Assembly (NCBI RefSeq): GCF_031845375.1
Contig: NZ_JAVREK010000007.1
Location: 1 to 64,000 of the forward strand
Direction of reading: 5' to 3'
Source of the DNA: Streptomonospora wellingtoniae
Lineage (GTDB): Bacteria; Actinomycetota; Actinomycetes; Streptosporangiales; Streptosporangiaceae
Length of the DNA stretch: 64,000 nt
Part shown: positions 9,419 through 17,838 of the stretch, piece by piece
Position numbering within the stretch: the stretch's first letter is position 1
Layout of the letters: each line of letters begins with the position of its first letter
The notes under the pieces: model-generated
What the model was told of the DNA's origin: nothing
Seen by the model: only the letters and a program-made list of their open reading frames with translations
Databases searched by the model: none
Program-made: the position numbers and the translations under genes

Positions 9419-9510
9419 TGGACTTCCTCCTTTACGGACACCGGTTCCGGAGTCCGCGACGGGGCGAGGGGGTGTGAGGGGTCGGCGGCGGTGTGTTACG
9501 CAGGACACCT

Positions 9511-9522
9511 TACCGGCCGGTA
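9511..9522. promoter_or_regulatory. Perfect palindrome in divergent promoter region
   Basis: TACCGGCCGGTA is its own reverse complement. It lies 93 nt upstream of the DUF6230 start and 112 nt upstream of choD, so a regulator bound there could act on both. The sequence type is compatible with a TetR-family operator, but no cognate regulator gene is adjacent. Confidence 0.4.
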
Positions 9523-9633
9523 GGTGAGGAACATTACAATAGTTGATGTCACATTTCCAACCGCCCGACTCGCGCGCGGTTTCCGCCGGGAGGACGGCTT
9601 CAGCAGCATGAACGCTTCAAGGAAGGCGAGGCC

Positions 9634-11511
9634 GTGGCAAGGGACGAGAAGAGCACCGAGCCCGGGGGCGGCTCGGCCCCCACCTCCGGAACCGACGGGT
9701 CCGACAACGGCTTCGACTATGACGTCGCCGTGATCGGGTCGGGTTTCGGAGGCGCTGTAAGCGCCCTGAGACTGACCGAAAAGGGCTACCGTGTCGGCGT
9801 CCTGGAAGCGGGACGCCGCTTCACACCCGAAACCCTGCCCGAGACCTCGTGGGACGTCCGCAACTTCCTGTGGGCACCCGCCCTGGGCATGTACGGCATC
9901 CAGCGCATCCACCTGCTGCGCGACGTGATGATCCTCGCCGGCGCCGGAGTGGGCGGCGGATCGCTGAACTACGCGAACACGCTCTACACCCCGCTCGACG
10001 ACTTCTACGACGACCCCCAGTGGCGCGACATCACCGACTGGCGCTCGGAGCTGGCCCCCTACTACGACCAGGCCCGCCGGATGCTCGGCGTGCGCACCAA
10101 CCCGACCGTCACGCCCTCGGACGCGCACCTGAAGAAGGTCGCCGAGGACATGGGCGTGGGCGGCACCTTCCACCTGGCGCCTGTCGGCGTCTACTTCGGC
10201 GACAGCGCCGACGGCGACGGCCACCACACCGCCGAGCCGGGCAGCTCCGGCGGCGACCCCTACTTCGGCGGCGCGGGTCCCCGGCGCCGCGCCTGCATCG
10301 AGTGCGGCTCGTGCATGACCGGCTGCCGCCACGGCGCCAAGAACACCCTCACCGAGAACTACCTCTACTTCGCCGAGCGCGACGGCGCCGTGATCCACCC
10401 CTTGACCACGGTCGAACGGCTGCGCGAGCTGCCCGCCGAGGGCGGCCGGGGCCCGGGCTACGCCGTGGACGCGCTGGCCACCGGCGCCCCGCGCAAGCGC
10501 AGCTACGCCCGCACCTTCACCGCCCGCCAGGTCGTGGTCGCCGCGGGCACCTACGGCACCCAGACGCTGCTGCACCGCATGCGCGACGCCGGCATGCTGG
10601 CGCGGATCTCCGCGCGGCTGGGGACGCTGACGCGCACCAATTCCGAGTCGCTCGCGGGCGCGATGACCCAGAGCACCACCCCGGTCGAGGACTTCTCCCG
10701 GGGCGTGGCGATCACCTCGTCGATGCACCCCGACTCCCACACCCACGTCGAGCCGGTCCGCTACGGCAAGGGCTCCAACGCCATGGGCATGCTGGCCACG
10801 ATCCAGGTCCCCGGCGGCGGCCGCGTGCCGCGGTGGCTGCGCTTCCTGGGTCTGGCCGCGCGCCACCCCTACATCTTCACGCGCAGCCTCTCGGTGCGCC
10901 GGTTCTCCGAGCGCACCATCATCGGGCTGGTGATGCAGTCCCTGGACAACTCGCTGACGACGTTCACCAAACGCGGCCTGCTCGGCCGCCGGATCCTGAG
11001 CTCGCGCCAAGGCCACGGCGAGCCCAACCCCACCTGGATCCCGCAGGGCCAGGAGGTGATGACCCGGCTGGCCGACGAGATCGGCGGGCACGCCGGCGGC
11101 ACCGTCGGCGAGGTCTTCGACATCCCGCTGACGGCGCACTTTCTGGGCGGCTGCCCGATCGCCTCCTCCCCGGAGGACGGGGTCATCGACCCCTACCACC
11201 GGCTCTACGGCCACCCCGGCGTGCACGTGGTCGACGGATCGGCCGTCTCGGCGAACCTGGGCGTCAATCCGTCGCTGACCATCACCGCCCAGGCCGAGCG
11301 GGCGATGTCGCTGTGGCCGAACAAGGGCGGCGAGGACCCCCGGCCCGCGCCCGGCGCGGACTACCGGCGCGTCACCCCCGTGTTCCCGCACAGCCCGGCC
11401 GTGCCCGCAGGGGCCAGCGGCGAGCTGCGCTTCACGGCGCCGCTGCCGCTGAGCGTGGTCAACCGGCACGGACCCGGCTCCGCACCGGCGGAGGAAGCCG
11501 ACCGCGTCTGA
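9634..11511 (+). CDS. choD: GMC-family FAD-dependent oxidoreductase, ChoD (cholesterol oxidase-like)
   Basis: 625 residues, GTG start with AAGGAAGGCGAG upstream. Closely resembles mycobacterial ChoD (about 578 residues) throughout: the FAD motif VIGSGFGGAVSALRLTEKGY near residue 31, the block WAPALGMYGIQRIH, the GAGVGGGSLNYANTLY motif, and the C-terminal block TAHFLGGCPI followed by VDGSAVSANLGVNPSLTITAQAERA. A cysteine cluster CIECGSCMTGC near residue 218 follows the CxxCxxCxxxC pattern conserved in this subfamily and might hold a metal or Fe-S centre (inference). ChoD was described as a cholesterol oxidase but its true substrate is disputed. It is divergent from the DUF6230/DUF6114 pair and 100 bp before an alpha/beta hydrolase gene. 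Confidence 0.88.
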   Translation: MARDEKSTEPGGGSAPTSGTDGSDNGFDYDVAVIGSGFGGAVSALRLTEKGYRVGVLEAGRRFTPETLPETSWDVRNFLWAPALGMYGIQRIHLLRDVMILAGAGVGGGSLNYANTLYTPLDDFYDDPQWRDITDWRSELAPYYDQARRMLGVRTNPTVTPSDAHLKKVAEDMGVGGTFHLAPVGVYFGDSADGDGHHTAEPGSSGGDPYFGGAGPRRRACIECGSCMTGCRHGAKNTLTENYLYFAERDGAVIHPLTTVERLRELPAEGGRGPGYAVDALATGAPRKRSYARTFTARQVVVAAGTYGTQTLLHRMRDAGMLARISARLGTLTRTNSESLAGAMTQSTTPVEDFSRGVAITSSMHPDSHTHVEPVRYGKGSNAMGMLATIQVPGGGRVPRWLRFLGLAARHPYIFTRSLSVRRFSERTIIGLVMQSLDNSLTTFTKRGLLGRRILSSRQGHGEPNPTWIPQGQEVMTRLADEIGGHAGGTVGEVFDIPLTAHFLGGCPIASSPEDGVIDPYHRLYGHPGVHVVDGSAVSANLGVNPSLTITAQAERAMSLWPNKGGEDPRPAPGADYRRVTPVFPHSPAVPAGASGELRFTAPLPLSVVNRHGPGSAPAEEADRV

Positions 11512-11610
11512 CCCGGCCGCGGCGCGCCGCGGCGGCCCGCCCGGTCCCCGCGGGGCACCGGCCACCGGGAGCGCGGCCTCCCCCACCCCCGAACGCGAAG
11601 GAGGCGCCCC

Positions 11611-12548
11611 GTGCCCCCGCTCCGCAACGCCGTGGACCGGGCCCGGATCGTTCAGACGCCGGACGGCGCCGAACTGCAGGTGCACATCCGCGGCCCGGCC
11701 GACGCGCCGGTGACCGCGGTCCTGGCGCACGGCTGGGCGCTGGCGTCGGACACCTGGCGGCCGCAGGCCGCGCGGCTTGCCGCCGAACCCGGCGTCGCCG
11801 TGCGCACCGTCCGCTGGGACCAGCGGGGCCACGGCGGCTCCACGCTGGGCTCGCGCCCGCTGGGCAGCGCCGTGCTCGGCGACGACCTGATGCGCGTGCT
11901 GGAGCACTGCGCCCCGGAGGGACCCGTCGTGCTGGGCGGCCATTCGACGGGCGGGCGCGCGGTCATCGCACTGGCCGCGGCCCACCCCGGTTTCACGGCC
12001 GATCGGGTCTCGGGCGTCCTGCTGGCGGCGACCGGCGCGGGCCGACTGGAGGCGACCGGCCCCGGCCGGCCGCTCGGCGCGCGGGCGGGGGCCGCCGCCC
12101 GGCGGTGCGCGATGCGCGCGCTGGGGCTGGCTCCGGGTGCCGTCGACCGGCTGCGCCTGCTGCTTCCGCCGCACGCGGGCGCCTTCCGCGCGGCCGTGCG
12201 GCGGACCGCGTTCGGGCCGCCGCCGATCCGCTGCACGTGCGGGAGTGCGCCGAGCTGATCCACGGCACGCCGACCCGGGTGGTGGCCGGGTTCTACGAGT
12301 CGCTCGCCGGCCAGGACCTCTCCGCCGGGCTCGGCGCGCTGCGAGGGCTGCACGTGCGTGTGCTGGCGGGCGACCGCGACCGGGTGGTGAGTCCGCGCCA
12401 CCCCCGCGAGCTCGCCCGCGCACTGCCGCGGGCGCGCCTGCGCGTGATGGCGGGCTGCGGCCACATGCTTCCGATGGAGGCGCCCGATGCGGTCGGCGCG
12501 GAGCTGGCGGCCCTGTGCCGCGGGGCGGTCGGTCTGCGGGAGGGCTGA
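11611..12548 (+). pseudogene. Alpha/beta hydrolase with an apparent frameshift
   Basis: Starts at GTG with GGAGG 6 nt before. The first frame gives the N-terminal two thirds: oxyanion region HGWALAS, nucleophile elbow GGHSTGGRA and a cap region, and then runs into a stop at 12256-12258. Sequence continuing the fold (DPLHVRECAELIHGTPTR, then acid strand LAGDRDRVV and catalytic His in GCGHMLPMEAP) is in another frame to 12548. Adding one base near 12211-12225 (around TTCGGGCCGCCG) restores one continuous protein of about 312 residues with Ser-Asp-His triad. It is either a recent null mutation or a sequencing error in a GC-rich run. It follows choD on the same strand and converges on the MerR gene with a 1-nt gap. 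Confidence 0.75.
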
Positions 12549-12549
12549 A

Positions 12550-13449
12550 TCAGGCCGAGCGCCGCCCGGCGCCGCTGCCGGGTGCGCCTCCGCCCGGCGC
12601 ATCGTCCGGCGCCGCCCGGTCGGGCGCGCCGGCGCCCGGCGCATCGTCCGGCGCCGCCCGGTCGGGCGCGCCGGCGCCGCCGCCGGCCGTCCCCGCCGCA
12701 GCGCCCTTGCGCTCATTGATGTGCTCCAGGACCTCGGCGAAGTGCTCGCCCATCACCTCATGCAGGCTGCGAGCCATCGCGTCGGCGAGCATGGCGTCGA
12801 CCGCGGTCTGGGCCAGCGGCCGCAGCCGGCGCACCAGCGTCGCGGTCTCGGCTATCTCGTCGCCCTGCAGGATGCCCTGCGGGGCGTGCTCGGCCAGGAT
12901 GTGGTCGGCCACCGCGCGCACGAGCTCGCCGGCGAGGGCGCCCACACGCTCCTTGAGTCGCTCGGAGATGTCCAGCACGGTGCTCAGCTCCATGCCGGCG
13001 GCCACCAGTTCGGCGCCGGCGTTGAGCAGCCTCGGGCTGGGCACCCGGAAGCGCAGCCCTTCGCGCTCCAGCAGGCCCAGCCGCAGCGAACGCGTCACGT
13101 TCGGCGCGCTCACCTGCCCGGGGAACATCTCGCGCAGCTCGCGCATGGTGACGTAGCCGGGGATCTCGTCCGACCAGGGGTCGCCCATCGCCGACTCGAA
13201 GCCGAGGATGTCGTTGAGGTCGCCGCCGCGCTCCCAGACGGTGACGAGCTCACTGATGTTGGCGAAGGTATAGCCGCGCTTGAGCAACTGGCCGATCAGC
13301 CGCAGCCGCGCCAGGTGGGCCTCGGTGTAGATGCCCACGCGCCCCTCGCGGCGCGGCGGAGAGAGCAGCCCGCGGTCCTGGTACACCCGGACGTTTCGCA
13401 CCGTGGTACCCGCGAGCCGCGCCAACTCGTCGATGCGGTATTCGGCCAT
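12550..13449 (-). CDS. MerR family transcriptional regulator
   Basis: 299 residues. N-terminal winged helix MAEYRIDELARLAGTTVRNVRVYQDRGLL-type domain (residues 1-72, including the LARLRLIGQLLKRGYTF part), then a long helical C-terminal domain (about 90-255). I placed the start at ATG 13449, where the MerR domain begins, rather than at codons 58 residues upstream. The last 40 residues are low-complexity and carry two copies of a 14-residue repeat. It has no cysteine pattern for metal binding, so the ligand is unknown. Divergent from the diiron oxygenase operon across a 266-bp region with a strong inverted repeat; probably its regulator. Confidence 0.85.
   Translation of the reverse strand: MAEYRIDELARLAGTTVRNVRVYQDRGLLSPPRREGRVGIYTEAHLARLRLIGQLLKRGYTFANISELVTVWERGGDLNDILGFESAMGDPWSDEIPGYVTMRELREMFPGQVSAPNVTRSLRLGLLEREGLRFRVPSPRLLNAGAELVAAGMELSTVLDISERLKERVGALAGELVRAVADHILAEHAPQGILQGDEIAETATLVRRLRPLAQTAVDAMLADAMARSLHEVMGEHFAEVLEHINERKGAAAGTAGGGAGAPDRAAPDDAPGAGAPDRAAPDDAPGGGAPGSGAGRRSA
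12592..12675. repeat. Two tandem 42-bp repeats in the MerR gene 3' end
   Basis: Two head-to-tail 42-bp units (from 12592 and 12634) encode GAPDRAAPDDAPG-type segments in the disordered tail of the MerR protein. The unit length is a multiple of three, so copy number can change without breaking the frame. Confidence 0.8.
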
Positions 13450-13549
13450 GGCCCCAAGCCTATGGCGTCGCGCCCCGGCCGGCGGTCCACCGCGAGCGCG
13501 GGCGGGCGCGGCAACCGAATCCGGCACCGCCTCGCCTCCGCACACGACT

Positions 13550-13596
13550 ACCGGTTGAATTGTGACAATGTCCGTTGTAATGTTTCGGCAACCGGT
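13550..13596 (+). promoter_or_regulatory. Promoter of the diiron oxygenase operon bracketed by an inverted repeat
   Basis: A -35-like TTGAAT (13555-13560) and a -10-like TAATGT (13578-13583) are separated by 17 nt. Outer arms ACCGGTTG (13550-13557) and CAACCGGT (13589-13596) are perfect inverted repeats enclosing the whole promoter. A second symmetry, ATTGT-G-ACAAT (13559-13569), lies inside it. This is a likely control site for the divergent MerR protein, though classical MerR promoters have 19-bp spacers. Confidence 0.6.
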
Positions 13597-13715
13597 GTGG
13601 ACGAGATCACATCCGCCCCTCAAGGCGCGGCCCGGCGCCCGCCGGCGGGACCAGCCGGTCCCCCCAGCGCCCGCAGCCGCCGGGCCGCCGCCGGATGAGG
13701 ACGAGGAGGACCGAC

Positions 13716-14669
13716 GTGACCGTTGAGCCGCAGACCCGCACGACCGACCGCGAAGACATCGCCAAGCGCCTGCTGCGCTCGTCGGCCAAGGCGTCCTTCG
13801 ACCCCCTCGTGGAGATCGACTGGGACGCCCCTGTCGATCCGGACCGCTACGCCATCCGGCCCGAGCGCCTGTCCCTCTACGGCACCGAGCTGTGGGACTC
13901 CCTCACCGAGGAGCAGCGCAAGGAGCTCAGCCGCCAGGAGATCGCCAGCGTCGCCAGCATCGGGATCTGGTTCGAGACCATCTTGATGCAGATGCTGGTG
14001 CGCCACGCCTACGACCGGGACCCCACCACTAACCACGTCCAGTACGCCTACACCGAGATCGCCGACGAGTGCCGCCACTCGGTCATGTTCGCCAAGCTGC
14101 TGGACAAGCTCGACGCGCCCTTCTACCGGCTCGACCCGGTCGCGCACGTCCTCGGCAAGGTCTTCAAGACCGTCTCCAACGGGCCGCTGACCTTCAGCGG
14201 CGCCCTGTTCGTCGAGGAGATCCTGGACCAGCTGCAGCGGGAGATCATGGCCGACGAGGAGCTGGAGCCGCTCACCCGGGCGGTCTCGCGCATCCACGTT
14301 GTGGAGGAGGCCCGCCACATGCGCTACGCCCGCGAGGAGTTCGCCCGCGACTGGAACAGGCGCGGCGCCCTGGTGCAGCACTACAGCCGGCTGGTCCTCG
14401 GCCTGGTCGTCTACTACTCCGCGACCCGGCTGATCAGCCCCGAGGTCTACGAGCGGATTGGCCTGGACCCCCGCGCGGCCCGCAAGGCGGCCCGGCGCAA
14501 CCCGCACTGGACCGACACCAAGACCTGGGCGGCCCGCAAGGTCGTCGCCACCCTCGACCGCGCCGGCGCCATCTCCGGCCCCGGCAGGTACCTCTGGCGC
14601 AAGGCCGGACTGCTCGGCCGCCCCGGCGCGGCCCCCTCGACCGCCGGCCCGGAGGCTCAACGCGCCTGA
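13716..14669 (+). CDS. AurF-type diiron oxygenase
   Basis: 317 residues. GTG start preceded by GAGGAGGA at good spacing. Ferritin-like, non-haem diiron protein of the p-aminobenzoate N-oxygenase (AurF) family: metal-ligand motifs EIADECRHSVMF (ExxxH) near residue 110, EEILDQLQRE near 168 and VVEEARHMRYAREE (ExxxH) near 198. Family members oxidise amines or other small substrates, but most homologues in actinomycetes are uncharacterised, so the substrate is unknown here. First gene of a run with the Baeyer-Villiger-type monooxygenase and DUF4873 protein, divergent from MerR. Confidence 0.82.
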   Translation: MTVEPQTRTTDREDIAKRLLRSSAKASFDPLVEIDWDAPVDPDRYAIRPERLSLYGTELWDSLTEEQRKELSRQEIASVASIGIWFETILMQMLVRHAYDRDPTTNHVQYAYTEIADECRHSVMFAKLLDKLDAPFYRLDPVAHVLGKVFKTVSNGPLTFSGALFVEEILDQLQREIMADEELEPLTRAVSRIHVVEEARHMRYAREEFARDWNRRGALVQHYSRLVLGLVVYYSATRLISPEVYERIGLDPRAARKAARRNPHWTDTKTWAARKVVATLDRAGAISGPGRYLWRKAGLLGRPGAAPSTAGPEAQRA

Positions 14670-14770
14670 GCACCCGGGCCGGCTCTTTCCGCCGGCCCCG
14701 GCCGGGCCGCGCGGAGCTGCGGCCCGGCCGGGCGCCGGACCGCTCCACCGGCCGGAAAGGATCGGTTGAC

Positions 14771-16336
14771 GTGACCGACGACCAGGACGTGACCGAGGAC
14801 CAGGAGGCGGCGGCCCCCCATTTCCGGGTCGCCGTGATCGGCACCGGCTTCGCCGGGATCGGCATGGCGGTCCGGCTCAAGCGGGCCGGACTCGACGACA
14901 TCGTGCTGCTGGAGCGCGCCGACGACGTCGGCGGCACCTGGCGGGACAACGACTACCCTGGCGCCGCCTGCGACGTCCCCTCCCACCTGTACTCCTTCTC
15001 CTTCGCCCCGAACCCGGACTGGAGCCGCAGCTTCTCGCCGCAGCCCGAGATCTGGGACTACCTGCGCCGGGTGGCCAAGGACTACGACGTGGTGCGCCAC
15101 ATCCGGTTCGGCCACGACGTGGAGGAGGCCCGCTGGGAACCCGAGCACGGCCGCTGGCGGGTGCGCACCAGCGGCGGCACCGTCACCGCGCAGTTCCTGG
15201 TAACCGGCTGCGGACCGCTCGCCGACCCCGCCTATCCCGCCATCCCCGGGCTGGACACCTTCCGCGGAGCCGTCTTCCACTCGGCCACCTGGGACCATGC
15301 ACACGACTTCGCCGGCCGGCGGGTCGCCGTCGTGGGCACCGGCGCGTCGGCGATCCAGTTCATCCCCGAGATCCAGCCGACCGTGGGCAGGATGCGGGTG
15401 TTCCAGCGCACTCCGCCCTGGGTGATCCCGCGGCACGATCGCGGCATCACCGCGGCGGAGCGGCGGCTCTACAACGCCGTGCCGCTGCTCCAGCGCCTCG
15501 CCCGGACCTGCATCTACTGGGGACGGGAGACCTACGTCATCGGGTTCGCCAAGAACCCGCGGCTGCTCAGGATCGTCGAGAAGCTCGCCCGGGCCAACCT
15601 GCGGCGCGGGGTCGAAGACCCCGGTCTTCGGCGCAAGCTGGTCCCGGACTACACCATCGGCTGCAAGCGCATCCTGATGTCCAACGACTACTATCCCGCG
15701 CTGGACGCCCCCAACGTCGACGTGGTCACCGAGCCCATCGCCGAGATCGAGCCCGACGCCGTGGTCACACGCGACGGCACCCGCCACGAGGTGGACACGC
15801 TCATCTTCGGAACCGGCTTCCACGTCACCGACAGCCCTGTCTCGCACCGCATCCGCGACGGCGAGGGGGTGCTGCTCGCCGACCGCTGGCGCCGGGGTTC
15901 GGACATGCAGGCGCACCGGGGCACCACCGTCGCCGGCTACCCGAACCTGTTCGTGCTGGCCGGACCCAACACTGGCCTGGGACACAGCTCCCAGTTGTTC
16001 ATGCTGGAGGCCCAGATCGGCTACACGATGGCCGCGCTGCGCTATGCCCACGACCGCGGCGTCGAACGACTGGAGCCGCGCGCCGAGGCGCAGGAAGCCT
16101 ACAGCCGGTGGGTCCAGGACAAGACGGGGGGCACCGTCTGGGTCACGGGCGGCTGCGACAGCTGGTATCTCAACGACCAGGGCCGCAACACCACGCTGTG
16201 GCCCGGCTTCACCTGGGACTACAAGCTGCGCACCAGCCGCTTCGACCCCGGCGGCTACCGCCTGTGGCCCGCGCCCGCGTCCGGCCGGACGCGAGCCGCG
16301 GCGGGCCGGGCGCGGGAAGGGGGCAGGCGGCAGTGA
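14771..16336 (+). CDS. Flavin-containing (Baeyer-Villiger-type) monooxygenase
   Basis: 521 residues from GTG (GGAAAGG about 12 nt upstream). Two Rossmann motifs, VIGTGFAGIGMA near residue 20 (FAD) and VVGTGASAIQF near 185 (NADPH), flank the Baeyer-Villiger fingerprint FRGAVFHSATWDHAHDF near 165 (F-x-G-x3-H-x3-W-D). GGTWRDNDYPGAACDVPS near 55 is also typical. The enzyme should insert oxygen next to a carbonyl or oxidise a heteroatom; the substrate is not predictable. It lies 101 nt after the AurF gene on the same strand, and its stop overlaps the DUF4873 start (GTGA). Confidence 0.87.
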   Translation: MTDDQDVTEDQEAAAPHFRVAVIGTGFAGIGMAVRLKRAGLDDIVLLERADDVGGTWRDNDYPGAACDVPSHLYSFSFAPNPDWSRSFSPQPEIWDYLRRVAKDYDVVRHIRFGHDVEEARWEPEHGRWRVRTSGGTVTAQFLVTGCGPLADPAYPAIPGLDTFRGAVFHSATWDHAHDFAGRRVAVVGTGASAIQFIPEIQPTVGRMRVFQRTPPWVIPRHDRGITAAERRLYNAVPLLQRLARTCIYWGRETYVIGFAKNPRLLRIVEKLARANLRRGVEDPGLRRKLVPDYTIGCKRILMSNDYYPALDAPNVDVVTEPIAEIEPDAVVTRDGTRHEVDTLIFGTGFHVTDSPVSHRIRDGEGVLLADRWRRGSDMQAHRGTTVAGYPNLFVLAGPNTGLGHSSQLFMLEAQIGYTMAALRYAHDRGVERLEPRAEAQEAYSRWVQDKTGGTVWVTGGCDSWYLNDQGRNTTLWPGFTWDYKLRTSRFDPGGYRLWPAPASGRTRAAAGRAREGGRRQ

Positions 16337-16656
16337 GCGGGATGGGCGACGACGAGGAGGAGTACCACGGGTCGGCGACCCTGGTCGCGGGCGGCGTCGA
16401 GGCCGAGGTCGAGACGCACCTCGCCGGGCGCTTCGACCCGCTTGTGGGCGCCTACCGCTGGGTCGGCCGCGTCTCCGCCGGTCCGGCGGCCGACGCCGCC
16501 TACCGGTCCGGCGATACCGAGGTCCTGCTGCGCACCCCCGGGGGGCACGAGGGCGCCGGCACGCTGGCCGAGACCAACGTCTGGGGCGGGTACCGCATCG
16601 TGGGCACCGGGACGCCCCCGTTCGCGGTGCCCGAGGTCGCGCCCGACGAGGACTGA
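16333..16656 (+). CDS. DUF4873 domain protein
   Basis: 107 residues. Starts at GTG overlapping the monooxygenase stop, so the two are translationally coupled. A short beta-rich domain (EEYHGSATLVAGG at the start, FDPLVGAYRWVGRV, then GGYRIVGTGTPPF at the end) matches DUF4873, which in actinomycetes is commonly encoded beside flavin monooxygenases. It may be an accessory or substrate-handling protein; no catalytic residues are evident. An internal ATG at codon 4 is an alternative start. Confidence 0.8.
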   Translation: MSGMGDDEEEYHGSATLVAGGVEAEVETHLAGRFDPLVGAYRWVGRVSAGPAADAAYRSGDTEVLLRTPGGHEGAGTLAETNVWGGYRIVGTGTPPFAVPEVAPDED

Positions 16657-16687
16657 GGCGCGGCCGGGGCGGTCCGCCGCGGGCCGG

Positions 16688-17806
16688 TTACCAGGGGTCC
16701 TCCTGGCGGAAGAACGCCGCGCCGGCCCGGTGGACCTCCAGCTCGGCGTAGCCGGGCTTGATCACCCGGTCGATGAGCGCCAGGCGCTCGTCGTGGCCGA
16801 TGAAGGCCGACTTCATCGCGTTGACCGTGAACCAGCGCAACGTCTCGGCGGTGTAGCCGAACTCCGCGCTGATCCGCGCCAGCTCCTCGCTGAGGCAGGT
16901 GCTGTCCAGCAGCCGGTTGTCGGTGTTGACGGTGACGCGGAACCGCAGCCGGCGCAGCGCGTCGACCGGGTGCTCGGCCAGCGACGGCAGCACCCCGGAG
17001 CTGACGTTGGAGGTCGGGCACAGCTCCAGCGGGATGCGCTTGTCGCGGATGTAGGCGGCGAGTTCGCCCAGCTTGGCGGAGCCGTCGTCGGCGAGGGCGA
17101 TGTCGTCGACGATCCGCACTCCCTGGCCGAGGCGGTCGGCGCCGCACCACTGGATCGCCTCCCAGATGGAGGACGGCCCGAACCCCTCGCCGGCGTGCAG
17201 GGTGAGGTGGAAGTTGGCCCGCTTGACGTGCTCGCAGGCGGAGATGTGGCGGGTGGGCGGGAAGCCGGCCTCGGGTCCGGCGATGTCGAAGCCCACCACG
17301 CCGCGGTGCCGGTAGCGCACCGCCAGATCGGCTATCTCCAGGGAGTCGGCGGCCTGGCGCATGGCCGTGAGGAGCAGGCGCACGTCCGTGTGCGCACCGA
17401 ACAGCCGCGCCTTGGCTCGACCGACCCGCAGTCCTTCCAGCACCGCGTCCACGACCTGCTCGCGGGTCAGCCCGCCTTCGGTGTGCTGCTCGGGCGCGAG
17501 CTTGACCTCGGCGTAGACCACGCCGTCGTCAGCGAGGTCCTGGGCGCACTCGGCGGCCGCGCGGGTCAGGGACTCGGTGTCCTGCAGCAGCGCCGGGAGC
17601 GGGTCCAGCCGGCGGGCCCGCTCCTCCGGGGTGGTCGCCGCGGCGGCGAACCAGTCCCGCAGGCGGGCGGGGTCGTCGGCGGGCAGGTCGGCGCCGGAGC
17701 GCGCGGCCAAGTCAAGCACGGTGCGCGGACGCAGGCCGCCGACGAGGTGGTCGTGCAGCAGCACCTTGGGTAGGCGCCGGATCGTCTCGTAGCCGAGTGG
17801 TGTCAT
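16688..17806 (-). CDS. add: Adenosine deaminase family protein with altered active-site residues
   Basis: 372 residues, the length and overall sequence of actinomycete adenosine deaminases. Retained: zinc ligands HDH near residue 18-20, LHAGE near 203, and NTDN near 295. Two key positions differ from the family: the Asp after the HxH motif (HxHLDG in relatives) is Val (HDHLVGG), and the catalytic His of the GHG motif (mouse ADA His238) is Gln at residue 228 (RLGQGVRI; codon at 17123-17125). It may be poorly active, use another substrate or be a binding protein. Transcribed alone, with a palindrome 32 nt before its start. Confidence 0.85.
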   Translation of the reverse strand: MTPLGYETIRRLPKVLLHDHLVGGLRPRTVLDLAARSGADLPADDPARLRDWFAAAATTPEERARRLDPLPALLQDTESLTRAAAECAQDLADDGVVYAEVKLAPEQHTEGGLTREQVVDAVLEGLRVGRAKARLFGAHTDVRLLLTAMRQAADSLEIADLAVRYRHRGVVGFDIAGPEAGFPPTRHISACEHVKRANFHLTLHAGEGFGPSSIWEAIQWCGADRLGQGVRIVDDIALADDGSAKLGELAAYIRDKRIPLELCPTSNVSSGVLPSLAEHPVDALRRLRFRVTVNTDNRLLDSTCLSEELARISAEFGYTAETLRWFTVNAMKSAFIGHDERLALIDRVIKPGYAELEVHRAGAAFFRQEDPW

Positions 17807-17838
17807 CTTCCTCCTTGGAGTCCGTCGGGTTCAGACGC

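Noticed and set aside
9496..12423. Very long open frame on the minus strand opposite choD (975 codons)
   Set aside because: It is antisense to a clearly conserved oxidoreductase, has no family features and reflects the stop-poor third frame of GC-rich DNA.
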